Of a stretch of 57,332 nt of DNA, positions 24,695-33,185 are shown piece by piece. The DNA comes from Candidatus Methanomethylophilaceae archaeon (GTDB lineage: Archaea; Thermoplasmatota; Thermoplasmata; Methanomassiliicoccales; Methanomethylophilaceae). The translations under genes and the position numbers were made by a program. How positions within the stretch are numbered: the stretch's first letter is position 1; every line of letters begins with the position of its first letter. The DNA lies in the NCBI GenBank assembly GCA_017507885.1, contig JAFVZY010000004.1, forward strand, positions 1 to 57,332, written 5' to 3'. The notes beneath the pieces are model-generated. The model was not told where the DNA came from. It searched no databases and saw nothing but the letters and a program-made list of their open reading frames with translations.

Positions 24695-25990
24695 ATGGAA
24701 TTCCTTTTGCAACTGCTGTTTGCAATGGTGGTGTTGTTCATACTCGCCCGTTTCGGGTCCGTGATAGTGTCCAGATTCGGACTCCCCGGACTCATCGGCG
24801 AGATCATGATCGGTATCGTCATTGCGAATCTGACGTTCGGCGATTGGTCGCTGATGTCCACGTTGGGGTTGGAGCTTCCCCCCGCAGGGTCGCATGCCGA
24901 CGCGGGAAGCGACCTCTACATGGTCATCTACGCTTTTGCGGAGTTGGGTGTGATATTCCTCCTGTTCACCGTCGGTCTCGAAACCAAGGTCAAGGATCTC
25001 CTCGGTTCCGGAAAGGCCGCGATGTTCGCCGCCATCATGGGAGTCGTCCTGCCGTTCATCGCAGGATTCGCAATCATCATGGCTTGGGAGGGCAACACCA
25101 ACCATGCCTTGTTCATGGCCGCCGCAATGGTTGCCACATCGGTCGGAATCACCGCCCGCATCATCAAAGACCTAAGGCTCATGGATACGCGTGAAGCCCG
25201 TATCATCATCGCCGCAGCGGTGATCGACGACGTTCTCGGAATGATAGTACTTGCAATCGTCAAGGGTATCGCCGATTCCGGAGAGGTCTCCATCGCCAAC
25301 ATCCTCGTGATCGCCATACAGGCCATACTCTTTGTCGGTGTCGTCATCCTCGCCTGCAAGTACGTCGTACCGAAGATCTACGATTACTTCGACGAGAGGA
25401 GGAAGAGGCTCATCGCCCAGGGGAAGGTCCCGCCCTCATCCAACAAACTCGTACTTGCGATCATAGTGTGCCTTGCGATGGCAGCATTCGCCGAGTACAT
25501 AGGTCTCGCAGCCATCATCGGGGCATTCCTCGCGGGGATGCTGTTTTCCGAGTATGCATGGGAATGGGAATTGGAACACAAGGTGGATTCAATCACCACG
25601 TTCTTCCTGTCGTTCTTCTTCCTCAACGTCGGTCTTCAGGTGGATATCGCATCCCTCACGGAAGCCTCCGTCCTGACACTCGCACTGGTCGTCATCATTC
25701 TTGCACTGATCACCAAGTACGTCGGATGTGGAATCGGTGCCAAGATCGGCGACAGGGAATTGGACAGGCAGGGATTCAACATCATCGGTGTCGGAATGAT
25801 GCCCAGGGGCGAGGTCGGAATCATCGTCGCATCCATAGGTCTCGCATCAGGTGCCATGTCTTCCGAATTGTATGCGGTGGTCGTTCTGATGTCCGTCATC
25901 ACGACCATTGTCGCACCTCCGATACTTTCCAAGTTGTTCCGTAAGAAGTATCCCGAGGAATATACGATTCTGGCGGAAGACCGCATCTAA
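24695..25990 (+). CDS. CPA2-type cation/proton antiporter
   Basis: 431 residues with about 12-13 spans in the Na+/H+ exchanger fold. The first span ends in FGLPGLIGEIMIGI, typical of KefB/NapA relatives. The ion-binding aspartate pair is in AAAVIDDVLGMIVLA at about 187-201, and the conserved MMPRGEVGIIVA is at about 367-378. No TrkA-N (RCK) domain follows, so it is a bare transporter. It likely exchanges Na+ or K+ for protons across the cytoplasmic membrane. Single-gene unit with TATA box and terminator. Confidence 0.9.
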   Translation: MEFLLQLLFAMVVLFILARFGSVIVSRFGLPGLIGEIMIGIVIANLTFGDWSLMSTLGLELPPAGSHADAGSDLYMVIYAFAELGVIFLLFTVGLETKVKDLLGSGKAAMFAAIMGVVLPFIAGFAIIMAWEGNTNHALFMAAAMVATSVGITARIIKDLRLMDTREARIIIAAAVIDDVLGMIVLAIVKGIADSGEVSIANILVIAIQAILFVGVVILACKYVVPKIYDYFDERRKRLIAQGKVPPSSNKLVLAIIVCLAMAAFAEYIGLAAIIGAFLAGMLFSEYAWEWELEHKVDSITTFFLSFFFLNVGLQVDIASLTEASVLTLALVVIILALITKYVGCGIGAKIGDRELDRQGFNIIGVGMMPRGEVGIIVASIGLASGAMSSELYAVVVLMSVITTIVAPPILSKLFRKKYPEEYTILAEDRI

Positions 25991-26007
25991 TTCCGTGAAA
26001 CCATTTT

Positions 26008-26047
26008 GGAGGGGCATCCGTCGATGCCTCTCCTTCGATTCCTTTTT
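26008..26047 (+). terminator. Terminator of the antiporter gene
   Basis: GGAGGGGCATC pairs with GATGCCTCTCC (one G-T pair) around CGTC, followed by TTCGATTCCTTTTTT. Confidence 0.82.
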
Positions 26048-26091
26048 TGATTTCACCTAGTTGTAGGGATGTTCCGTTTTGAAAAACAAAG

Positions 26092-26103
26092 CCCCAGCTG
26101 GGG
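26092..26103 (-). terminator. Terminator of the Sec61-beta gene
   Basis: The palindrome CCCCAGCTGGGG lies 41 bases past the minus-strand stop and is followed on that strand by CTTTGTTTTTC. Confidence 0.65.
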
Positions 26104-26143
26104 TATGTGAAAATGGATTTGGAAATCTGATCCGAACCCGTCG

Positions 26144-26308
26144 TCAGAGGGGTGCGAAGGTGTTGGCCAGGAGAACAACAACAGAGACGACGATGGCCAG
26201 TGCGATGACGGCCTTGGGGCTGATTTTGAGTCCCTTGTCGTTCTCGGTATCGAAGTACCTCATGAGACCTGCGGAAGACTGGAATCCGCTGTCGTTTTTC
26301 TTTGCCAT
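26144..26308 (-). CDS. secG: Protein translocase subunit Sec61-beta
   Basis: 54-residue gene below the usual length cutoff. The motif SSAGLMRYFDTEND (about 11-24) followed by GLKISPKAVI and one C-terminal membrane span is diagnostic of archaeal Sec61-beta, the small subunit of the SecYE channel. The TATA box CTATATAAT (26331-26339, read on the minus strand) is 23-31 bases upstream, giving a leaderless mRNA. It is divergent from LysRS. Confidence 0.95.
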   Translation of the reverse strand: MAKKNDSGFQSSAGLMRYFDTENDKGLKISPKAVIALAIVVSVVVLLANTFAPL

Positions 26309-26330
26309 GAGTCGGTCGAACAGGAGTTTT

Positions 26331-26339
26331 CTATATAAT
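26331..26339 (-). promoter_or_regulatory. TATA box of the Sec61-beta gene
   Basis: ATTATATAG on the minus strand, 23-31 bases from the ATG. Confidence 0.6.
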
Positions 26340-26391
26340 CCTTACTTGGATTGGCAATGTGGGTTTCCGAACGACTCAGAACCGAAAACGT

Positions 26392-26400
26392 CTTTTATAA
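26392..26400 (+). promoter_or_regulatory. TATA box of lysS
   Basis: CTTTTATAA, 26-34 bases before the ATG at 26426. It lies inside the longer open frame, which argues that translation starts at 26426. Confidence 0.6.
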
Positions 26401-26425
26401 GCGTATGTTGGGTCGATTCGATAAC

Positions 26426-27970
26426 ATGCACTGGGCAGATGTTGTGGCACAGGAAATCGCCGAGACCTGCGATCAACCGTTGATCGCTACCGGCATCAGT
26501 CCCACCGGAATCATTCACGTGGGAAGTCTGAGAGAAGCAATCACCGGGGAATCCGTCCGTAGCGCCGTCGAGGCACTCGGAAAGGACGTCAGGCTCATCT
26601 ATCTCATAGATTCCTTCGATCCCCTCAGGAAAAGGTATGATTTCCTTCCCGAGGAGTTCGAGAAATATGTGGGTATGCCCATCAGCAGGATCCCCTGTCC
26701 CTGTGGCAAACACGACAACTACGCGCACCACTTCGTTCAGCCCTTCCTCGATGCCGTGGATTCGCTCGGTGTCGATTGCGAGATCATCTGGACCCACGAG
26801 CTCTACGAGCAGGGCAGATTCGCCGAGTGCATCGACAAGACCTTCGAGAAGAGGCAGGAGATCATCCAGATCCTTCACGAGGTTACCGGAAAGGAGGCGA
26901 AGGAGGATTACGCCCCCTATAACCCCCTCTGCAGCAAATGCGGAAGGTTCACCCAGCCCCAGTTCGACACCTACGACTACCCCTACGTCTGGTATGAGTG
27001 CGGATGTGGACACTGCGGTCAGGCCGACATCAGGAAGGGCGAGGGAAAGCTGACCTGGAGGCTCGAGTGGCCCGCCAAGTGGACCATATTCGGAACCTCC
27101 GCCGAACCCTTCGGAAAGGATCATGCCGCCGCAGGAGGATCCTACGATTCCGGAAAGAGGATCGTCTCCGAGATCTTCGGTGGAAAGGCACCCTATCCCA
27201 TCCCCTACGAGTTCGTTCAGTTGAAGGGTGTGGGTCAGATGCACAAATCCCTCGGATGTTCCGTCACCGGATTGGATGCCATCAATATGACTCCTCCCGA
27301 GGTTCTCAACTACCTGTTCCTCCGTGTGCAGCCTTCCAGGGCCATCGATTACGATTCAGGTCTCGGAACACTGGACATGGCCGACGAATACGACAGGATG
27401 GAGGTCAAATTCTTCGAGAAGGAGTGGACCGAGTCCGAGGAGAATTCCGTCCGTGCATACGAGATCGCACAGCACAACCATGTCCCCGAGGAGATGCCCC
27501 TTCAGATTCCCTACAGGCATCTCGTGAACGTGGTTCAGATGGCACCAACCTTCGAAGATGTGATTCAGGTCCTCTCCAGGACCGAGGACATGTCCAAGGC
27601 ATCCCCCGCCGATCTCGAGAGGCTCGAGCGCAGGGTCTCATGCGTCAGGTACTGGTTGAACGGATTCGCACCCGACATGGTCAAATTCTCCGTTCTTCCC
27701 GCCATTCCCTTGGACATGGAGATAACCATGAACGAGAAGGCCTTCTTCCAGGCTCTGGTCAGGAGAATGAACGATTGCGTCTGGGATGCGACCACCATCA
27801 ACACCGTCTTCAGCGACATCTCCAAGACCAGCCCCCTTGGATCCAAGGGAGCATACAAGGCCATGTACAAGATCTTCATCGGCAAGCCCGCGGGCCCAAG
27901 GCTCGGACCTTTCCTTGCAAGCATGGATCAGAAGTTCGTGGTCAACAGGCTCATTCAGGCCTCACAGTGA
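26426..27970 (+). CDS. lysS: Class I lysyl-tRNA synthetase
   Basis: 514 residues starting MHWADVVAQEIAE, the usual N-terminus of class I LysRS; the open frame continues 25 codons upstream but contains the TATA box there. The HIGH-equivalent is SPTGIIHVGSLRE at about 24-36. A cysteine-rich zinc insertion appears at about 165-210 (CSKCGRF, CGCGHCG). The KMSKS-equivalent is in GQMHKSLG. This class I enzyme is typical of archaea and differs from bacterial class II LysRS. Confidence 0.95.
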   Translation: MHWADVVAQEIAETCDQPLIATGISPTGIIHVGSLREAITGESVRSAVEALGKDVRLIYLIDSFDPLRKRYDFLPEEFEKYVGMPISRIPCPCGKHDNYAHHFVQPFLDAVDSLGVDCEIIWTHELYEQGRFAECIDKTFEKRQEIIQILHEVTGKEAKEDYAPYNPLCSKCGRFTQPQFDTYDYPYVWYECGCGHCGQADIRKGEGKLTWRLEWPAKWTIFGTSAEPFGKDHAAAGGSYDSGKRIVSEIFGGKAPYPIPYEFVQLKGVGQMHKSLGCSVTGLDAINMTPPEVLNYLFLRVQPSRAIDYDSGLGTLDMADEYDRMEVKFFEKEWTESEENSVRAYEIAQHNHVPEEMPLQIPYRHLVNVVQMAPTFEDVIQVLSRTEDMSKASPADLERLERRVSCVRYWLNGFAPDMVKFSVLPAIPLDMEITMNEKAFFQALVRRMNDCVWDATTINTVFSDISKTSPLGSKGAYKAMYKIFIGKPAGPRLGPFLASMDQKFVVNRLIQASQ

Positions 27971-27974
27971 AACC

Positions 27975-28005
27975 GACGGGGTCACCCCCGTCATTCCAAC
28001 ATCCT
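27975..28005 (+). terminator. Terminator of lysS
   Basis: GACGGGG-TCAC-CCCCGTC stem followed by a tail ending CCTTTT. Confidence 0.7.
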
Positions 28006-28045
28006 TTTACAGGCGTTTTTATATCTTTTCACATATGGCGTATCC

Positions 28046-28333
28046 ATGGGTTACGGTAAGGTCAGAGCGGTATCCGTTGTCGGATTCCTGATGATGGTTT
28101 TCGGATTGATCGCGTATGTCGACGATCCGTCCGTATGGGCACAGGCCCTTTTCATCCTGGGATTGATCGCCCTTGCGGCATCCTATGTTTTGATGTATCT
28201 TTCCGGGAAAGCCGCCGATGCATACCGTTGTGAACTGGAGTCCATGGGGGATTCCGGTTACATGTATGTCCTCGACAAGAAGTATGTGGCATCCGTCAAT
28301 GACGCCACCATAACCGATCTGACGGAGGAGTGA
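28046..28333 (+). CDS. Small membrane protein with two spans
   Basis: 95 residues: two hydrophobic spans (about 8-24 and 31-53) separated by a short DDPSVWAQ turn, then a soluble acidic tail of about 40 residues. No family is recognised. A TATA box (TTTTATATC, about 28016-28024) lies 22-30 bases upstream. Four bases separate it from the HD-domain gene that starts with TTG, so the two are probably translated together. Confidence 0.7.
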   Translation: MGYGKVRAVSVVGFLMMVFGLIAYVDDPSVWAQALFILGLIALAASYVLMYLSGKAADAYRCELESMGDSGYMYVLDKKYVASVNDATITDLTEE

Positions 28334-28337
28334 TGCC

Positions 28338-29477
28338 TTGTCTGCCCTCTCTGCGGAACTGCTGTATCTGTTCTTCGATTCGGCCAATATGCACAGGTGG
28401 AACGATCATCTCCGTCCGTTGGACCTCACCGAGTTGGATAAGCAGGCCCATAAGGCCTACATCGCATGGATACTCGGCAAATGCGGCGAGTCTGAAGGCA
28501 GGGATGTGGATTGGTGTCGCATAATCGAGGATTGCATGTTCTCCTTCATCCGTCGTGCGGTGCTCACAGACCTCAAACCCCAGGTGTTCCATCGTGTTGT
28601 GGAGGAGAAGATGGAGCAGGTCAACGTGTTCGTCCTCGACGAGTTCGATGCCAGGGTTCCCGATTCCGATCCCGTGTTGAGGGGCAGGTTGGAGGATTAC
28701 CTGTGGCGTAAGGAGCAGTCCTATGAGGACAGGATAGTGGATGCCGCCCATTATCTGGCAACCCGCTGGGAGTTCGGACTGATATACGATTCCAATCGCA
28801 GCCGTTACGGCATATCCGATACAAGGGATTCCATGGATCAACAGATCGAGACGTTCATGGATGTTCCCGGTGTAAGCGAGATGAAATTCACAGGGGACAC
28901 GTTCAATTTCATGGACCTCATCGGTCAGCTGAGGTTCCAACAGCGTTGGGCCAGGGCACCCCGCATCCCCCGTACCACGGTGCTCGGACATTCGTTGATG
29001 GTCGCCAATGCCATGTATCTGAGGGACATCGATCTCGGAATCGGAGGGAGGCAGCTCTACAATGATTTCTACACGGGATTGTTCCACGATCTGCCCGAAG
29101 TCCTCACCAAGGATGTGATCACGCCCATCAAGATGAGCGTGGACGGCCTTGCAGACATACTGGAGGAGTATGAGAAGGAACAGGTGGAATGTCGCATCAT
29201 GCCATTGTTGAAATCCGAATGGTGTGATGAATTCAGATTCCTGGTGTATGAACCGTTCGCCGATGTCACACATCCGGTTTTCGGCCCCCGCAACGGAGGG
29301 GATCTGAAGATATGCGACTTGTTCGCGGCATACATGGAGGCACACGTCTCCCGTTGTTACGGAATCGGTTCGAAGGCGCTTTCGGACGGGGAGAATGAGG
29401 TCCGTAACAAGATACAGAAGAAGGGAAGCGGTTTCGGAAAGGGTTTGATGGAATCCCTGGACTCCATGAGGATCTGA
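28338..29477 (+). CDS. HD-domain phosphohydrolase
   Basis: 379 residues from a TTG start with GGAGGAG about eight bases upstream; no in-frame ATG is available near. The HD signature is seen as TVLGHSLMVANAMYL and GLFHDLPEVLTKDVITPIK, as in YfbR-like nucleotidases. These metal-dependent enzymes hydrolyse nucleotide phosphates; the exact substrate is unknown. The first 200 or so residues are a helical extension with no recognised family. The gene ends two bases before the convergent serS stop. Confidence 0.8.
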   Translation: MSALSAELLYLFFDSANMHRWNDHLRPLDLTELDKQAHKAYIAWILGKCGESEGRDVDWCRIIEDCMFSFIRRAVLTDLKPQVFHRVVEEKMEQVNVFVLDEFDARVPDSDPVLRGRLEDYLWRKEQSYEDRIVDAAHYLATRWEFGLIYDSNRSRYGISDTRDSMDQQIETFMDVPGVSEMKFTGDTFNFMDLIGQLRFQQRWARAPRIPRTTVLGHSLMVANAMYLRDIDLGIGGRQLYNDFYTGLFHDLPEVLTKDVITPIKMSVDGLADILEEYEKEQVECRIMPLLKSEWCDEFRFLVYEPFADVTHPVFGPRNGGDLKICDLFAAYMEAHVSRCYGIGSKALSDGENEVRNKIQKKGSGFGKGLMESLDSMRI

Positions 29478-29478
29478 A

Positions 29479-30750
29479 TCAACGCCTGCCGATGATCTCC
29501 TGTCCCCTCATGTAGGGTCTGAGCACTTCGGGGATGGTGACGGTGCCGTCCTTGTTCTGATAGTTCTCAAGGATGGCTACCATGGTCCTGGGGAGTGCGA
29601 GACCGGAACCGTTGAGGGTGTGGATGAACTCGCTCTTGAGGTGGGGCTCGGGTCTGTATTTGATTCTGGCCCTCCTGGCCTGGAAGTCCGTGAAGTTGGA
29701 CACGGAGGACGCCTCGAGCCATCCCTTCTTGCCGGGTGCGTAGAGTTCGAGGTCGTAACACTTGGAACAGGAGAAGCTCATGTCGCCGGTACACAGGAGA
29801 AGGACCCTGTAGGGGAGTCCGAGTCCGTTGATCAGGTCCTCGGCGTTCTTCCTGAGTTCCTCGAGCCTGTCGTAGGACACGTCGGGGTGGACGAAGTTGA
29901 CCATCTCCACCTTGTTGAACTCGTGGACCCTGATGATTCCCTTGGTGTCCGCGTGTTTTCCCACCTCTCTTCTGAAGGAGGGCAGGTATGCGGTGTAATA
30001 TATGGGGAGTTGCTCCTTCTCGAGGATCTCGTCCTGGAGCATGTTGGTCAGGGGGACTTCGGCGGTGGGGTTGAGGAACATGTCGTCCCTCTCAAGATAG
30101 TACATGTCGTCCTTGAGGTTGGGATACTGTCCCGTTCCGATGACGGCGTTCTTGTTCACGACGACGGGGGGGAACACCTCGGTGTATCCCTGGTCCTGAT
30201 GGACGTCGAGGAAGTAGTTGATGAGTGCGCGTTCGAGCCTGGCACCATCGCCCTTGAGGCAGTAGAATCCGCTTCCCGCGACCTTGGCGCCCCTCTCGAA
30301 ATCGATGATGTCCAGGTCCTCGGCGATCTGCCAGTGCTCCTTGGGCTCGAAATCGAATTCCCTGATGTTCCCGCTCTCGTAGATCACGACGTTGTCGTTC
30401 TCGTCCTTTCCGAGGGGGACGGATTCATGGGGGATGTTGGGGATGTTGAGGACGCAGTCCTGCCTGATCCCCTCGAGATCCGCCATCCTGTCGTCGTTGG
30501 CTTTGATCTTGTTTCCCACCTCGCGCATCTCCAGGATCTTCGCATCCTTCTCCTCGCCCTTGGGCATCTTGGAGATCTGCTGGGACACCTCGTTCCTGAT
30601 CTTCCTCAGACGGTTGTTCTCGTCGGTGAGCTTTCTCCATTCGGAATCGGCTTCGAGGAACCTGTCGAGTATGGCGGTGTCCTTGTTCCTGTTGATGAGC
30701 ATGGTTCTGATCATGTCGGGGTTGGATCTGATGACGTTGACATCCAGCAT
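29479..30750 (-). CDS. serS: Seryl-tRNA synthetase
   Basis: 423 residues of the common SerRS type: an N-terminal coiled-coil tRNA-binding arm (about 25-100) followed by a class II core with motif 2 (FRREVGKHADTKGIIRVHEF) and motif 3 (NGSGLALPRTMVAILENYQ). Some methanogens use a rare, divergent SerRS; this one is not of that kind. It decodes with tRNA-Ser found at 14494. Converges on the HD-domain gene with one base between stop codons. Confidence 0.96.
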   Translation of the reverse strand: MLDVNVIRSNPDMIRTMLINRNKDTAILDRFLEADSEWRKLTDENNRLRKIRNEVSQQISKMPKGEEKDAKILEMREVGNKIKANDDRMADLEGIRQDCVLNIPNIPHESVPLGKDENDNVVIYESGNIREFDFEPKEHWQIAEDLDIIDFERGAKVAGSGFYCLKGDGARLERALINYFLDVHQDQGYTEVFPPVVVNKNAVIGTGQYPNLKDDMYYLERDDMFLNPTAEVPLTNMLQDEILEKEQLPIYYTAYLPSFRREVGKHADTKGIIRVHEFNKVEMVNFVHPDVSYDRLEELRKNAEDLINGLGLPYRVLLLCTGDMSFSCSKCYDLELYAPGKKGWLEASSVSNFTDFQARRARIKYRPEPHLKSEFIHTLNGSGLALPRTMVAILENYQNKDGTVTIPEVLRPYMRGQEIIGRR

Positions 30751-30759
30751 TGTATCACC

Positions 30760-31053
30760 TCAGAATTTCTTCTGTGAAAGCGAGGACCATGTCCTCTTGT
30801 CCGTGAGTATTATCACGCCTCCGCGCACATCCACGACGACTGCGCCTGTGGTCTCCGCGATGGTCTCCGCGGTCCCCTTCGCACCATCCTCCGAATTGGA
30901 GAGAACCCTGATTTTGATCAGGCGGTTCTTCTTCAGCTGGTTGTTGATCTCGTCGTAGACGCCCTGGTCGAGCCCGTCCTTTCCGACGTGCACGGTGGGG
31001 TTCAATTCATTGGCTCTTCTGATGAGCTCTTTTCTCGCGTCTCTCTCCGTCAT
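30760..31053 (-). CDS. YhbY/CRM-domain RNA-binding protein
   Basis: 97 residues: KELIRRANELNPTVHVGKDGLDQGVYDEI is the start of a CRS1-YhbY (CRM) domain, with VVDVRGGVIILTDK at its end. CRM proteins bind pre-ribosomal particles and tRNA or intron RNA. The frame is open further upstream, but the ATG at 31053 overlaps the stop of the Rpp21 gene (ATGA), a typical coupling, and the domain starts right after it. Co-transcribed with an RNase P subunit gene, pointing to RNA maturation. Confidence 0.9.
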   Translation of the reverse strand: MTERDARKELIRRANELNPTVHVGKDGLDQGVYDEINNQLKKNRLIKIRVLSNSEDGAKGTAETIAETTGAVVVDVRGGVIILTDKRTWSSLSQKKF

Positions 31054-31370
31054 CTCTTCTGTTCCCTCACATAGGGTTTCCGCCGTGTCTCGCCGCATTC
31101 GCAACAGGTGACGACCACCATGTGGTTGGACAGTCTCACCCTGCAGTTCACTCCCGGCATCATGGGTATGAGGCACTTTTTACAATAGCGCCTCTCTGCC
31201 GGTATGCCTATACGCGTCTTCATGCCGATGCGGCGGGCGAGTTCGACGTATCTTCTCGCCCTGTCGCCCCTGTCCTGTCTGACGGCTTCCTCGGAGAGGT
31301 CCATCAGGCGGTCTATGCGCCTGCGACCTATATCTTCGACCGTCTTTTGTGAGAGGCGTCTTTTCGACAT
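31050..31370 (-). CDS. rnp4: Ribonuclease P protein component 4 (Rpp21)
   Basis: 106 residues. Helical N-terminus, then ARRYVELARRIGMKTRIGIP and a four-cysteine zinc ribbon: CKKC at about 63-66 and CCEC near 89-92. This matches archaeal Rpp21/Rnp4, which with Rpp29 binds the specificity side of RNase P RNA and helps process 5' ends of tRNAs. A TATA box (TTTTTATAG, minus strand, about 31401-31410) lies upstream. Confidence 0.92.
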   Translation of the reverse strand: MSKRRLSQKTVEDIGRRRIDRLMDLSEEAVRQDRGDRARRYVELARRIGMKTRIGIPAERRYCKKCLIPMMPGVNCRVRLSNHMVVVTCCECGETRRKPYVREQKR

Positions 31371-31437
31371 GGTGCATCGATTCGGTCCACTGAAGGATAT
31401 CTATAAAAAGATTGTTCGGAGGACCATTACAGTCATT

Positions 31438-32442
31438 TCAGACGATGGGTACAAGGGATAGCAGGAAGTCCCTGACCTCCTTCTCCTCGCCTGCGAACTC
31501 CTTGTCGTTGTCCGCATACGTGTCCCACAGGAACATGAAGTATTCGTGGAATGCCGTCACGCATTCGTCCCACGAGGTCTTGCTCTCGTCGATTCCGAGA
31601 TTATCCTCCTTCAGGTTCCAGAGGCCCTTGGCCTGGTCGTAGGAGACCTTGGCGGTGATGGGGTTCAGTAGGACGAGGTCCGAATCGGCGGAGATCATCC
31701 TGTGGAATTTCATCTCCGACAGTTGGAAGCAGCTGTCGGCCCCCCTGATTTCGGAGATGTCCAGGTTCTCATCCCTCATGATGGTTCCATGGACGAGTGT
31801 CGCACCCATGGATGCGAATTCGGGTATGGCCTTCTGGTCGATGTTGTTGGTGAATGACAACGGTATGGCCTTATCGTTGTTGATCAGATTCCATTTGTTC
31901 CTCCTGACGGGGTCCCTGACGATTGCACCAATGGACATTCCGTCGATCCCCATGGAACCCTCCTCCGCATAGGAGGAGATCCTGTCCACATCGAGTTTGG
32001 AAAATCTTCTCATGTTCCCCTCGATGCCGTATTCGAGTACGTATCCGCGAAGGTCCGTGTGGAGTTTCAGGAGGTCTCTTGCGATGATGCGTCTGCTGAC
32101 CGGATTCTGGAAGTTGTCCGTCATCCATTCGCCGACCACCCCTTTCCCGAGGAAATCCAGTGTTCTTCCGAGAAGTCCGAGGACGTCCTCCAGTAGTTGT
32201 TCGGATCCCTTGCGGGTGTCGGCACCGAGTCCGTTGGCGGAGGACCCTCCGATGCGAAGGTCGAACTTCGACAGAAGATTGGGGGGTATGCTGTTCTGAA
32301 TTCTGAGTTCCTGTCTGACCATCATCGATCCGATGTCCGTGATGAGGGTCTGTATGTCAACCATGGTCTGTCCTGCGACCGACACGGGGACACCTACCGA
32401 ATCGCCTTCCGCGGGAACGACTTTGAAACCGAACGACTGCAT
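31438..32442 (-). CDS. Uncharacterised protein, 334 residues
   Basis: I do not recognise a family. The protein is soluble, of mixed alpha/beta character, without signal peptide or membrane spans. Residues 1-100 look like a beta-rich domain followed by helices (QTLITDIGSMMVRQELRIQ). The middle has alternating strands and a DLLKLHTDLRGYVLEYG helix. The end (TAFHEYFMFLWDTYADNDKEFAGEEKEVRDFL) is helical and acidic. It is a single gene between the RNase P and L10e units, with no partner that hints at function. Confidence 0.65.
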   Translation of the reverse strand: MQSFGFKVVPAEGDSVGVPVSVAGQTMVDIQTLITDIGSMMVRQELRIQNSIPPNLLSKFDLRIGGSSANGLGADTRKGSEQLLEDVLGLLGRTLDFLGKGVVGEWMTDNFQNPVSRRIIARDLLKLHTDLRGYVLEYGIEGNMRRFSKLDVDRISSYAEEGSMGIDGMSIGAIVRDPVRRNKWNLINNDKAIPLSFTNNIDQKAIPEFASMGATLVHGTIMRDENLDISEIRGADSCFQLSEMKFHRMISADSDLVLLNPITAKVSYDQAKGLWNLKEDNLGIDESKTSWDECVTAFHEYFMFLWDTYADNDKEFAGEEKEVRDFLLSLVPIV

Positions 32443-32550
32443 CGTGCCTTAATCGCGTTCGGGTTTAATACATTTGGCGAAACAAACTGTTATATGAGGT
32501 CGAGGACGATTCGCCCCTGCTGCGACTTCAGTGTTTCTTTTTACTAGTTG

Positions 32551-32560
32551 AACGAAACGC
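32551..32560 (+). promoter_or_regulatory. TATA box of the L10e gene
   Basis: GCTTATATTG, about 107-116 bases before the L10e ATG, which would give a leader of about 85 bases. A second TATA-like AGTATAATC (32589-32597) would give a leader of about 45. Confidence 0.45.
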
Positions 32561-32579
32561 TTATATTGTGGATGTCAAT

Positions 32580-32638
32580 GGACCGTCCAGTATAATCAGG
32601 GAAGATGACGCTAGCGTATCGCTGGCTTCGTTCGGTCC
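32580..32638 (+). promoter_or_regulatory. Potential structured leader of the L10e mRNA
   Basis: GGACCG (32580-32585) pairs with CGGTCC (32633-32638) and encloses a seven-base-pair hairpin GCTAGCG-TAT-CGCTGGC (32610-32626). An autoregulatory ribosomal-protein leader is possible but unproven. Confidence 0.35.
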
Positions 32639-32666
32639 CGAATCGTAACACTTCAAGGTGGTGCAA

Positions 32667-33185
32667 ATGGTCAGAAAGCCCGCATCGATGTATAGGGAAA
32701 TCAAAGGCCAGGCCTACACCCGCCGTGAGTACATGGGTGGAGTGCCTGCAAGCAGAGTCAGCCAGTATGAGATGGGAAACCTCAAGGAGGAGTTCCCCGT
32801 CACCCTCACCCTCAAGGTGAAGAACCGCGTGCAGATTAGGCACACCTCCATCGAGGCAGGCCGTATCGCCGCAAACAAGGTCATGAACGGACAGGTTGGA
32901 TCCGCCAACTACCACATGACCGTCAGGGCTTTCCCCCACGTCGTTCTCAGGGAGAACAAGCTTGCAACCGGAGCAGGAGCGGACCGTGTGTCCAGTGGAA
33001 TGCGCCAGGGATTCGGAAAGAATGTCGGAACCGCTGCAAGGCTCGAGCGCAACCAGGCCATCCTCACCATCCGCACCACTGCGGAGAAGGCCGTCGTCGC
33101 GAAGGACGCCCTCTGGAGGGCATCCATGAAGTTCCCCTCCCCCTGCTACGTCGTCATCGAGAAGGGAGCGGAGCTCATCAAGTAA
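32667..33185 (+). CDS. rpl10e: 50S ribosomal protein L10e (uL16)
   Basis: 172 residues, full length. MVRKPASMYREIKGQAYTRREYMGG at the start and MRQGFGKNVGTAARL are hallmarks of the archaeal/eukaryal L10e form of uL16, which contacts the A- and P-site tRNAs. The ATG at 32667 has AAGGTGGTG four bases upstream; a GTG nine bases earlier lies within that ribosome site and is not the start. The dph2 ATG begins on the base after the stop. Confidence 0.96.
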   Translation: MVRKPASMYREIKGQAYTRREYMGGVPASRVSQYEMGNLKEEFPVTLTLKVKNRVQIRHTSIEAGRIAANKVMNGQVGSANYHMTVRAFPHVVLRENKLATGAGADRVSSGMRQGFGKNVGTAARLERNQAILTIRTTAEKAVVAKDALWRASMKFPSPCYVVIEKGAELIK

